Below, one piece after another: positions 10,846 through 22,435 of a DNA stretch of 64,000 nucleotides. The position numbers and the translations under genes are program-made. Each line of letters begins with the position of its first letter. The stretch's first letter is position 1. Location of the stretch: positions 5,569,169-5,633,168 of the forward strand of contig CAIIXF020000010.1 of NCBI GenBank assembly GCA_903813345.2, in the 5' to 3' direction. The notes beneath the pieces were generated by a model. That model was not told the origin of the DNA. It saw nothing but the letters and a program-made list of their open reading frames with translations, and made no database searches. Source of the DNA: Owenia fusiformis (taxonomy: Eukaryota; Annelida; Polychaeta; Sabellida; Oweniidae).

Positions 10846-13556
10846 TGATCTAAATGAAGCCAAAATACCAGCCATAATTCATTGCTCAAAACTGAAATGT
10901 AAGGGTACCTAGGGTAGCCACATATAATATGCATAAGGGCCAATGAGTTTTTCTGATGATTCCTGTTATAGACGAGAAAAGAACAAAGATCCAAGAAATG
11001 AATTGGTTCCTCAAGTTGAATAAGTTTCAAACTGAATTTCTTTATCTGGTGCCAAAATGGCTTCTTGGCCAATTTTCAGCTATTTACTTCCATCAGATAG
11101 TTGAATATTAAAACCACATACTTTTATTGATAGGCGTAAGAGGTGCAGTTACCTAATGTTGGGCTTGGAAATTGAACATAATTCAGAATTTCATTAATTT
11201 TTTGGGTGAATAAAATAATTATTTTAAAATTCAGTAGCAATGTGGTTATTCAGAGTTCAGTGGTTATATCATTATTTAATTATTCTGAGACAGTCAGGTT
11301 GCAAAAACCACTACTTATTGAAATGGGATGTGATAGGTTACATGATAGTTTTGTTTTATAGTTGTATACTAACTAGATATGATGTAAGGACATGAATATT
11401 GTTTCACGTATAGTTGGATTTTTATCATATGAAATGACTTAATATTTTGTAACATAATGTTATCTTTAGAGCAGATGTTTGAACTCTTACAAGCTTACAA
11501 ATTCACTATTGCTGGTACCCTTATCATATTATAAATGTATAGAATGTAGAGAAAACTGAGTATCTCTGACTGATAGCTTTTCTCTGATAAGTTGCGAGAG
11601 CGTATCTATTATACAAGTCAGTATGCCTACTTCATAAGTAGCTTTTTGTTTGAGTGTCTTTTTGAAACATTTGCTGAAGAATGAAACCTTGCAAAGTTGT
11701 GGATTGTTGAAAGAAATGAGAAGGATATAAAATGTTCAGATGCCCTCGACCTGTTTTCTAAGATATTTATATGGTCTTGCAATGTAATGTAGGGTGACGG
11801 CTTGGATATTTATAAGAGGCATGAGTAACATTGGTTTCACAGGGAAAGTAGCTTTTATACACATGGGGGAAGGCAATTATTGAAAATTATTTTCAAGCAT
11901 ATCTCAGATATAGTTTGAACTTTATTTGTTAATTGTCTATGTCTGCATTCTGCATTGAGTATAATTTTGGGCAATGAAATTGAGAGATAACTTGAGCAAA
12001 CACATTTTTGTGGGATTTTGATGCATAGGTCGCTGTTTCATTAATTGGAAAATAGGCTAGATTAGGCAATCTTCTTTAAACTTGATGGGATCGAACTTGA
12101 AATTCAGTTTTATAATTATAGGACCTGTAGATTCATTGGAAAAGAACTGTTCACTCTGAGACAAACACCTTAACAAATTATCATTGTCTTATTTGATACA
12201 GTGAATTAACGAAATGTATGTGACTTGCAACAAAAGGCTTTTAGTAAAGGTAAATGAGAGAAAATGAGACCTTCGCAATAGTGGTCATTTCCTAGAGGAG
12301 AATAAGTGACAGTTTAATTGGTGTATTAATTTCACCCACGTTGCCTTCACGATATAACATACATGGCATTTGACTCGTACCATCATAAGCTCGCAATAAA
12401 ATCTTACGATTAACCATAACTTTATTTTCTCGTCAAGCACTTAGTTTCTATACTGATACCGTACAATTAGGACATCATTTTTCTTGAGTTCATATTTAAT
12501 TAGAAATCTGAGCTTTAGCTTTTTTCCCGACAGAATAGCATCTACCTTTTGACATTCTATAAGTGGTGATTGATATTGGAAAATATAAATTTTCGTTAAA
12601 CTGAATTGTTGGATCTTTTTAAATTGTTTCTATATTTGGAACCAATTCACATTCTGATTGCGGCTGGAAAGATCTACTTACATGTTGAATAAACGTTGTA
12701 TTGTTTATATTAGAAATGTACCTACAACCTGGCAACACCTGATAATCGAAATCAAATTATTTCGATCATACATATTTCCAATATGCGGAGCTCTGATTCT
12801 ATGTTTTGAGTTTCCTATCAACTTGTCAAAACATTACATCGACTGGAATTTGAAAACCTGAGGTTACCAGTACGAAGGCATTAATCAAATTGTATGATAT
12901 AACCGAGTGACTGCATTTTCTCTCTATATATATAATTTTCATTAAAATTCATGCTTAGGGACAATTTATTAATGATGTATCAATATCATCATAATTGTTT
13001 CCTTGTGATTTCATTAGAAAGCAATTTTAGCATTTAGTTATATTAGTTTAGTTTCGCACTCACTTGTCTCAGAAGTTATATTAAAGAACGATTTGTCAGA
13101 CAGCATGATTAATGTATTTGAAGATAAGAAATTGAATATAGGAAAAAAAGATATAAATGTGACTTTGCATGACGGGATATATACAGAATTGATAAGTATT
13201 AAGATAGATTCTTTTTCACAAATTGATGGAATGCCACACAACATCTAAGGTCGAGTTTTATGGGGTAATACCAATTCTGGATTAAACAGATTGAGTGTAT
13301 CAAGAGTTTTTGAATATCATAATCGAGAACTTAATTTTATAAAATTAGAAGTAATGAATTTATATAACTGTTTAGGCCTTTTATATCCTATGTTTTGGGG
13401 AGTCATGTCTTATATTATGAACCCTACCCTCCTTTAAACATATACCTATTCCCTATTTTATTGTTTAGATCTCACTGATCTCAAACATAACTTCATGGGT
13501 TTTTATGGAAGTTGGCCGAAAAAGTGTAACAAGCTACTTACTACACACTGCGTTCT
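10846..13556. other. No gene seen; AT-rich unique-looking DNA
   Basis: I found no reading frame with a recognisable domain, no paired splice sites around a coding segment and no clear inverted-repeat element in this 2.7 kb. Confidence 0.4.
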
Positions 13557-14180
13557 GACTCAGAACTCCACAATGTGAACACCTCTCAATATGAACACCT
13601 TTTAATGTAAACACCTCTCAATATGAACACCTTTAATGTAAACACCTCTCAATATGAACAACTTTTAATGTAAACACCTCTCAATATGAACACCTTTTAA
13701 TGTAAGCACCTCTCAATATGAACAGCTTTTAATATAAACACCTCTCAATATGAACAGCTTTTAATGTAAACACCTCTCAATATGAACACTTTGCAATGTA
13801 AACACCTCTCAATATGAACACATTTTAATGTAAGCACCTCTCAATATGAACACCTTTTAATATAAACATCTCTCAATAGGAACACTTTTTAATATAAACA
13901 CCTCTCAATATCAACAACTTTTAATGTAAACACCTCTCAATATGAACACATTTTAATGTAAACACGTCTCAATAAGAACACCTTTTAATGTAAACACCTC
14001 TCAATATGAACACATTTTAATGTAAGCACCTCTCAATATGAACACCTTTTAATATAAACATCTCTCAATATGAACACCTTTTAATGTAAACACCTCTCAA
14101 TATGAACAACTTTTAATGTAAACACCTCTCAATATGAACACTTTGCAATGTAAACACCTGTCAGTATGATTTTACTGTAT
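13557..14180. repeat. 32-bp minisatellite grown from a CAGTAAAACCTG-family MITE
   Basis: About 18 imperfect units of roughly 32 bp alternate TGAACACCTTTTAATG with TAAACACCTCTCAATA. GTGAACACCT is the internal motif of the TA-flanked MITE at 824, and the array ends with CACCTGTCAGTATGATTTTACTGTA, a degenerate version of that MITE's right TIR. The left end has no clear TIR. The likely origin is internal expansion inside one MITE copy. Confidence 0.75.
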
Positions 14181-14478
14181 TTTTGGAGCTTGTACTTTGA
14201 TATTGCACTTCTCAAGATTTTACTGTACTTTCACATGAAATGCATTCAAGTCACACTGTTTATGTACTTCCAAGATGTCTCTAATGTGTTTAATGAGGCT
14301 TGTTTCAAGCATTATAGATGATTGATTGGACATATGGCTGGACCCGAAACATGAAGAGACTGACAACCACTCTTTTAGCAGCTAATATAAAAGATAGTCA
14401 AATCTCATGTTTGTCTAAGATTCGTTGAAGTAAAATAGGGCCAATATTGAGCATATTGTATAATGCCTGGAAATTGAC

Positions 14479-15434
14479 TCCTGAGGGAGGATATCACTAT
14501 TATCCCCATGGTAGTGCACTCCAGGGAGGATATCAGTATTATCCCCATGGTAATGCATTCCAGGGAGGATATCAGTATTATCCCCATGGTAATGCATTCC
14601 AGGAGTAAATCACTATTATCCCCATGGTAATGCACTCCAGGAAGGATATCAGTATTATTATCCCCATGGTAATGCACTCCATGGAGTATATCACTATTAT
14701 TCCCATGGTAATGCACTCCAGGAAGGATATCAGTATTATCTCCATGGCAATGCACTCCAGATCGTATATCACTATTATCACCATGGTAATGCACTCCAGG
14801 GAGAATATCACTATTATCCCCATGGTAATGCACTCCAGGAAGGATATCAGTATTATTATCCCCATGGTAATGCACTCCAAGGAGTATATCACTATTATTC
14901 CCATGGTAATGCACTCCAGGAAGGATATCAGTATTATTATCCCCATGGTAATGCACTCCATGGAGTATATCGCTATTATCCCCATGGTAGTACACTCCAG
15001 GGAGGATATCAGTATTATCCCCATGGTAATGCGTTCCAGGAGTATATCACTATTATCTCTATGGTAATGTATCCCAGGGAGTTTATCACTATTATCTCTA
15101 TGGCAATGTACTCCAGGGAGTATATCACTATTATATCTACTGTAATGCATTCCAGGAGTATATCACTATTATCCCCATGGTAATGCGCTCCAGGGAGGAT
15201 ATCAGTATTATCTTCTCGGTAGTGTACTCCAGGGAGTATATCACTATTATCCCCATGGTAATGCACTCCAGGGAGGATATCAGTATTATCTCCATGGTCA
15301 ATGCACTCCAGGGAGGATATCAGAATTATCCCCATGGTAGTGCACTCCAGGGTGTATATCAGAATTATCCCCATGATAATGCACTGGAGGGAGTATATCA
15401 TTATCCCCATGCTAATGCACTCAAGGAAGCATAA
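14479..15434. repeat. 39-bp minisatellite containing CCATGG
   Basis: About two dozen units of roughly 39 bp follow the pattern GGATATCAGTATTATC, CCCATGGTAATGCACT, CCAGGGA. Unit lengths vary by a few bases (for example an extra ATT, or units of 38 bp). Because 39 is divisible by three and the unit lacks stops in several frames, long repetitive reading frames appear on both strands (13-residue period, HYHGDNSDILPGV-like on the minus strand). Frame breaks and the absence of a start or splice context argue against a protein. Confidence 0.85.
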
Positions 15435-16806
15435 CACTATATTATCCTACAATTAATTTATCAAGTCAATAATGTATTTATTGAAGCATTTCAGACCCAG
15501 GCATAGCACTTGTCATGCTTATTTTCTTATTTTCAATGAACTGAGATATTAACAGTCCCATGGTTGCGTATAAACCATTAGTGTCACTTTAACAAAAGGT
15601 TAATTGGACATATATACTCTTTTATAAACTAGATTTTCTTAATATTTGTAACAAAAATTGAACTTGTACCACAATTTTATTTTTCATATTATTCATATGG
15701 AATTCATACATTATCATTCTATTCTTTATCAGTGCATCTACACAAATGACTTTTCATTTAAATAGTTTATTCTGCACATAAAAAATAATGATGACTTTTA
15801 TTTATTTTGAATTAATTTATATTAATATTGAATAATAAGACAATATCAAGCTGGTACAAAGCATAAAATCACATCAAAAAGAAATAAATATAATAGTAAA
15901 ATATAGATAAAGACTAAGTAAAATACTAAAAATGATACATATGATAAATGCGTGGCACATAAAAATGTCACATAAGAGCACATTCCAAGGTCGCGTATTG
16001 TATTTATTATATACCCAAATATGAGTGAATTCCTCTATGAAATATATATATAAATGATACCATGTAAAATTTATCCTAATATCCAAGTTATATAAAAATA
16101 TCATAAAAATGAAATTTTAGTTTTATTGTTTAAAATTTCTGATAATGGGATCAAAATTAAAAACATGAGTCAAAAACGCATGTTTCGGATAATTTCAATG
16201 TGATGTCAATCCTTGTTACACTTGAAACATTGATCAATTGGATCTCAATCTTCTCTGATGGTTTTAGCTTGATACGCTATCTTGATACCCATCGCTACCA
16301 GAAGTTGAATAACTAAGGTCTTTGTTGAAGGCAGTGGTCACGAATGCTTCGAATGTAAGCGGTAACAACTTTTGTCTTCATGAGTGGCCTGCTTAATTCT
16401 TTTTTAATAACTGCATTTAGCGCATATGATTTAGCGGAACTAGTCGAAATACATATTACAACATGTAACTGCTTTGTAACAGGCACATCTAATAATCAAG
16501 CAGGCAATAACACTCAACCATAAATCTGATTATAACCTTTAATTAATTTGTGTTATATATTTTCTAGACAGGGGCACTTGATTGTGGCTGAATTAAAGAG
16601 ATGTGTTTCATCACTGTGCTGTTTTTACCTATCAGAAGCAAGGAGGATTGGCAGCCAGAATGCAACATTGATATTCTCTAACAAAGCTAGCGTCAGTCCT
16701 GGAGCTGTATTTCTCACTTCAAAATTTGAATCGCAAGTTTTGGTCTTATTACCAAACAAAAGAATTCAAAACACACAAGAAATGATTAGGATCATTAGTG
16801 GCTTAT
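15435..16806. other. No supported gene; one acceptor-like open segment
   Basis: At about 16566 a pyrimidine-rich TATATATTTTCTAG resembles a 3' splice site and is followed by an open frame of about 90 codons (16566-16838). The translation matches nothing I recognise, and its 3' end runs into the mobile element at 16807, so I do not call an exon. The remainder is AT-rich. Confidence 0.3.
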
Positions 16807-18070
16807 TATCCCATCGAACGAAGTTCGGAGGGATATAGAGAACGCCTCCGTCCGTCCGTCCGTACGTACGTCCGTCCATCCGTCCGTACGTACGTCCGGC
16901 AATAACTCAAATACCGTTGGCCCGATTTTATTCATATTTTGTACACATATACCCTATGGGGGTAGAAGTTCTGCTCGAAAGCCGATTATCAAAATGGCCG
17001 CTCATTTAAAAATGGCGGCCATTTTAGTGCCGATTTTACAGTAATTTAGGTGCAATATGTAAAACTGTAATAGCAATATGTTTTAAATGTAAAAAAAATT
17101 ATATAGGACATAATAAAGCTAGAAATGTAGATATTAAAAAAGCACATGGCAGCCATCTTGAAAAATGGCGGCCTTTACTCGTTATTTTACGATTTTTGCT
17201 GTAACTCGAAAAGTAATGGAGCGATTTTGTTCATATTTGGTATGTGAATACTATAAGCATGGCACACTGTCTAATGACACTTTTGGTAGAAGGCTGCCAT
17301 TTTGAAAAATGGCGGACATTTTGAAAAATGGCCGCCATTTTAACTTATTTTACTAAAACTCGAAAAGTAGTGGAGCGATTTTGTTCATATTTGGTATGTG
17401 AATACGTATAAGCATGGCACACTGTCTAATGACACTTTTGGTAGAGGGCGGTCATTTTTCAAAATGGCCGCCATTTTAAAGTATTTTACTATAACTCGAA
17501 AAGTAGTGGAGCGATTTTGTTCATATTCGGTATGTGAATACTGTAAGCATGGCACACTGTCTAATGACACCTTTGGTAGAAGGCGGCCATTTTGAAAAAT
17601 GGCGGACATTTTGAAAAATAGCTGCCATTTTAACTTATTTTACTATAACTCGAAAAGTAGTGGAGCGATTTTGTTCATATTTGGTACGTGAATACGTATA
17701 AGCATGGTACACTGTCTAATGACACTTTTGGTAGAAGGTGGCCATTTTTCAAAATGGCCACCATTTTAACGTATTTTACTATAACTCGAAAAGTAGTGGA
17801 GTGATTTTGTTCATATTTGGTATGTGAATACCATAAGCATGGCACACTGTCTAATGAGACTTTTGGTAGAAGGCGGCCATTTTGAAAAATGGCCACCATT
17901 TTAACGTATTTTACTATAACTCGAAAAGTAGTGGAGCGATTTTGTTCATATTTGGTATGTGAATATTATAAGCATGGCACACTGTCTAATGACACTTTTG
18001 GTAGAAGGTGCCCCTTTTGAAAAATGTTCGATGGGATTCGCTACGCTTTGGCGTTGCCGTTGTTCTGGTT
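16807..18070 (+). mobile_element. Helentron/pearl-like non-autonomous element, family A copy 1
   Basis: A 5' hairpin lies at 16807-16835: TATCCC pairs with GGGATA, and inside it CGAAC pairs with GTTCG around a GAA loop. A (TCCG/TACG)n tetranucleotide tract follows (about 16848-16897). Then come about six tandem core units of 135-155 bp, each with TTTGTTCATATTTGGTATG, AGCATGGCACACTGTCTAAT and AAAATGGCCGCCATTTT. The right end has GTTCGATGGGATTCGC, the inverse of the 5' CCCATCGAAC, then the small hairpin ACGC-TTTG-GCGT, ending TGTTCTGGTT. This order matches bivalve 'pearl' repeats and Helitron2/Helentron-associated elements (family knowledge). No Rep/helicase protein is encoded. Short frames inside are artefacts of the core repeats. 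Confidence 0.75.
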
Positions 18071-18230
18071 AATGACCATTATTTTCAATATTTTGAATGC
18101 TGTGAATTTATAGCCAGGTAAATGTCAGACAATAATGAAGCCCTCTTTGTTGGAGAATATCGTTCATTCTCTCCGCAGTCGTAAAAATATACAGGCATGA
18201 TCGGCAATATTGCATTACTTAGAGATAAAG

Positions 18231-20734
18231 CAGGGCTTGCATTAACGGCATCCCGTACATGTTAAGGACTCAAAAATAATTTGGAGGATGCAAAAATTGA
18301 AAATATTTCCGTTTTTTGGACGCAAAATTTTTTAAGGTCAATACTACAATGTGTTTACAACGATACCTAACAAAAACAAATAATTATGATCTCTCACCTT
18401 TATTTGAATCGTAAATAACCATGTTTAAACGTAAACCATGACACCATGGTATACCATGGTTTACCATGGTCTATCATGATCGGCAATGAAATTACCATCA
18501 ATTCTGACCATGGTGGCAATGATGTTTTTTGGTCAATTTTTTACCATGGTATACCATGGTATATCATGTTATACCATGTTTCATGGTATTTCATGTTCAG
18601 AGTTAACCATCAAATACCATGGTATTATCATGGTATTTCATTGCCATGTTCCTGACCATCATTTACCATGGTATTACCATGGTATATCATGGTTGATTGC
18701 ATTTCATGGCATTTCATTGTAAGATGTGACAATCAAATACCATGGTATTTCATTGCCATGTTCCTGACCATCATTTACCATGGTATTACCATTGTATATC
18801 ATGGTTGATGGTATTTCATTGTACGATGTGACAATCAAATGCCATGGTCATACCATGATATTTTATTGTTATGTACCTGACCATCATTTACCATGGTATT
18901 ACCATGGTATATCCTGGTTGATGACATTTCATGGCATTTCATTGTACCGTGTGACAATCAATTACCATGGTCATACCATGTCATTTCATTGCCAAAATCA
19001 TAACTCTCATTTATCATGGTTTTATCATTGCATTTCATGGTTGGTGGTATTTCATGGCATTTTATTGTCAAACCTGACCATCAAATACTATGGTCATACC
19101 ATGGTATTTTATTGCCATAATCATAACTATCATTTATCATGGCATATCATTGCATTTCGTGGTTGATTGTATTTCATAGCATTTCATTGTCAAACCTGAC
19201 CATCAAATACCATGGTCATACCATGGTATTTCATTGCCAAAAGAACTCTAGAAGAGTGTCGAAGTCTAAAATTGGTCAGAATTGAAATGGATCATGAAAT
19301 ACAATGGAATACCACGTTTCACCATGAAATGCAATGAAATACAATGATTGATCATGATATGCAATGAAATGCAATGGTCTTTCTTGCAATGCAGTGAAAT
19401 ACAATGAAAGACCATGTTCAAAGAGTATTTTTTACATGAAATATCTTTATTAATAAATGTTAATTAGATAACCAAATTATTATAATTAGTGATTCTGATA
19501 TTCATCAAAATCACAACTTTATATACTTTTTTTCCTTTATTTAATAAATTAATTTCTATTATGAATAATTAAGTTAATAACCCTAGAAACAAATTTTTTT
19601 TGTTAAACAAATTTGCTTTACTTTTTTTTGACTGTTGTCGGTAAAATAGGAGATCAACTCTATAATTTGTAAGTCCAACCTCCAGTCTTCGACTAAACAT
19701 CTTGACTGTACTTCATTGCATTTGATGGTTTGAAACCATGAAATACTGCAAAATAGCAGTATTTTTAAATGCAAAATTTTAAGTAAAGTGACCATGGTAT
19801 ACCATGGTAGATCATGATAATTGGATGGCTCCATTGCATATCATGGTTGAATGTTTAGACCATGATATCACTGCATTTGATGGTATTTGACCATGAAATA
19901 CTGTGAAACGGTGGTATTTTTTAGATACAAAATTACATGTTAATTGACCATGGTATACCATGGTATATCATGATCGTTAAATGGCACCATTGCATTTCAT
20001 GGTCAGGAGCGCTTTTTTAACATGGAGTTTCCCATTGAAAAAATACTGCCGTTTCGCAGTATTTCATGGTCAGAAACCATCAAATGCAATGATATCATGG
20101 TCAAGAAACCATCAAATGCAATGATGTCATGGTCGAGAACTTGACCATGATATCATTGCATTTGATGGTTTCTGACCATGAAATACTGCGAAACGGCAGT
20201 ATTTTTTCAATGGAAAACTCCATGTTAAAAACGTGCTGTTAACCATGAAATACAATGGTGCCATTTAACGTTCATGATCGGCCATGGTATTACCATGGTA
20301 TTTCATTGCATTTCATGGCCATATACCATGGTATACCATGGTCATACCATGGTATACCATGGTATAGCCATGGTCCATTTCAACATGGAAGGCTCAACAT
20401 GTTGAATATTTACAAATAATCATGACTTTGTTTATTTTTAGATTTGAAACCATGACACGCCACAGTTTTTCCTATTCAGAAACAAATAATAGGTTATTCA
20501 TGAAATAAAATGTATTCATTGTCGAATGAACGAACATGCATTTATTCAGTCCGTACTTAACGTTTACTTCCGTTTTAAATTCGTGGCAAGAAATCAAAAA
20601 CTGAAAGGTGTTTTGCTAAAAAGTGCTTTTAAAATAAAGTTATACCTCAAAACAGGCTAGAAATAGGGGACACACTTTTTTTTTAAAATTGCATCCTTGG
20701 GACTCATAAATTTTCTAACCTAATGCAAGCGCTG
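18231..20734. mobile_element. 2.5-kb hAT-like non-autonomous element filled with CCATGG-rich repeats
   Basis: The left end CAGGGCTTGCATTA (18231) is matched in inverse by TAATGCAAGCGCTG (ending 20734), and GATAAAG abuts both ends (18224-18230 and 20735-20741), a 7-bp target duplication. Inside each TIR a GGACTC/GAGTCC word and GGATGCA recur at similar depth. The interior is dominated by overlapping TACCATGGTATACCATGG motifs and by units of about 150-190 bp carrying GCATTTGATGGTTT, GAAATACTGC and TATACCATGGTA. No transposase is present. CAG-starting TIRs with 7-8-bp duplications are typical of hAT; the class is inference. Confidence 0.75.
19945..20305. repeat. Large inverted repeat inside the hAT-like element
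   Basis: The left arm, running from about 19950 to 20105, returns in inverse at 20140-20300. The innermost roughly 90 bp per arm is near-perfect. Examples are AACATGGAGTTT (20030) against AAACTCCATGTT (20216), and TACTGCCGTTTCGCAGTA (20044) against TACTGCGAAACGGCAGTA (20183). A 34-bp spacer (20106-20139) separates the arms. The outer parts are less similar but still align. Confidence 0.85.
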
Positions 20735-21179
20735 GATAAAGAGTATTAAGCTGGAACTCTGGCCTCCAATTTTCTTTGTATAGGAAGCAAAATATCAGGA
20801 TGGTAGAATCAGACCTGTACCATGTTACCATAGCATACATGTAGTAGTAGCTAGTCACTAAATGAAAATTGGCATAAAACCTGAAACTATAAGGGGTCAA
20901 CTTTGCTGTCATTATGAAAAATATATTGTCTCAAACTCATAAAAAGTAACATTTTTTGAATTATGAGCATTAAAAACCTACAGGTATAAGTAAGATAATC
21001 CTTAGCTGAACCTTAATCATGAGCCTGTCATAGATATAGAATTTTTTTAACTTTTTCTGATGCATATATTCACTTATGCACGTACTGATGCACACATGGG
21101 TACCATTGACATTGAAGAAAAGTCAGTAGCACCCGGAAGATCGGGAGATTGACCGATTCTAGTACTATTCAGCCAACAC
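20735..21179. other. No gene seen
   Basis: AT-rich DNA between two transposon insertions; only short frames without recognisable domains. Confidence 0.4.
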
Positions 21180-21388
21180 CAGGCCCGTAGCCAGGATTTG
21201 CCAAGGGGGGTTCACTTTTTTAAAAAATCCAGGGGGGTTCACTTTTGACAATTCTTAATGGCCAAAATCACTTAAAATGTGCTCAGAATGGTGAAAAACT
21301 TCATGATTTTGAAAGAAATTTTGGCCAGGGGAGGGGGTTCACTCGAACCCATCGAACACCCCTCTAACCTACCCTGGCTACGAGCCTG
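21180..21388. mobile_element. 209-bp MITE, TIR CAGGCCCGTAGCCAGG, copy 2
   Basis: CAGGCCCGTAGCCAGG opens the element and CCTGGCTACGAGCCTG closes it (one change from perfect). AACAC flanks both sides (21175-21179 and 21389-21393). The interior is the reverse complement of copy 1, so it sits in the opposite orientation. GAAAGAAATTTTGGCCAGG and GGGGGGTTCACTTTT are shared landmarks. Confidence 0.85.
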
Positions 21389-21989
21389 AACACCCTGGTG
21401 CAAATGTGACTGAGGCAATGGTGAGATATTTAGATTTATAGAATGCATCTTAGCTATTTAGTATTCATGGAACATAGATGCTAATTTTGACTATAATAGT
21501 AGATAGGATTAAACACAAATGACTAATGAATTGTTATGGTTTTCGACATCCACGATTAAGTGTCTATCAGGAACAAATCTCAATGAATAATGTATACATT
21601 GAGAAGTAAGCAAAGTAAACCTGGAAAGAATCAAAGAGTATTTTGGATCAAGTAATTAATTTTTTTATTTCGGCTAAATACATGTAAAACATATATCTTA
21701 CAGCTGAACAATTGAATCTAGAATCAGTAATCCGTAAATAGAGGATATCCTATGATAAAATAATACATAAAATGATAAAATGAATACATAAATCTGATAC
21801 ATAAATACAATATATATGCATGTGTTGTTATCGTGGAAAGATGCACACATATTCACCTCAAAAGTGTGAACTATTTGTTCAGTATCTCATAATAATATAT
21901 AGCTACCCTTTGGATTCGTTCGACTTCACTTCTTAAAAAGAGAGCTCCGTATTCACTCTTTCAAACTAAAATAAACCTGTGAACTCACC
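21389..21989. other. No gene seen; AT-rich
   Basis: A short AT-rich stretch with ATACATAAA-type simple sequence near 21760-21810. No coding signal. Confidence 0.4.
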
Positions 21990-22285
21990 ATGCCAATCAG
22001 TGCTCGTCGGTCAAATTTTGACCGACGTTCTATATATGGTCATTCCTTCTGACGTCATCGTTAAGCCGGAATTGATCAATGACAATTAAGAATTTATTTT
22101 GGCGCGTGGTTCTTCAGGCTTGCTGATTGGTGGAAGAAAGGTCAGCGCGTAGGTAAGAAGTGATTTATTACCCGAACTGTCACCGGCACCCGTCGTGGGG
22201 GCGGGGCTACTTAACTGTAATATGGTTTCTACTAGGCAGAGTGTAGTTTAACTAGACTCTGCACGCAGGGTAATATATAGCCGTA
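21990..22285. repeat. Unclassified dispersed repeat, GC-rich part
   Basis: This is unusually GC-rich for the window, with GGGGGCGGGGCTAC at about 22198 and a TGACGTCATCG word at about 22050. It could be mistaken for a promoter. But about 150 bp of it (from TGATTGGTGGAAG to GACTCTGCA) returns in reverse complement at 41925-42080, so it is a repeat. Near its end GCAGAGT (about 22237) and ACTCTGC (about 22256) form a hairpin. Confidence 0.6.
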
Positions 22286-22435
22286 TTTGATGGTTTAATG
22301 AAAATAAGCCAATGATATCCTACATGTATTTATTACATACCTAGCGAAGCATTTGTAGGGAAGTCAATAAAAAGGTTAGCGGGCTATATTTAGCAGTTAT
22401 GTCCCTATCATTGAATTAGGCCTGAGATCTGTCAC

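Noticed and set aside
14405-15437. Long repetitive open frames on both strands (up to about 195 codons)
   Set aside because: They follow from the stop-free 39-bp minisatellite unit, change frame where unit length changes, and lack any start, splice or domain context.
16566-16838. Candidate exon after TATATATTTTCTAG
   Set aside because: Translation resembles no family I know, including FOCAD, and the frame runs into a transposon with no donor.
17385-17899. Minus- and plus-strand frames with recurring VSLDSVPCL or HGTLSNDTFG
   Set aside because: Generated by the pearl-like core units; the same words recur at 22600-22900 and 30700-31100.
22030-22260. Possible host promoter with GC box and CRE-like word
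   Set aside because: About 150 bp of it occurs again at 41925-42080 in reverse complement, so it is a repeat; no transcript start evidence in sequence.
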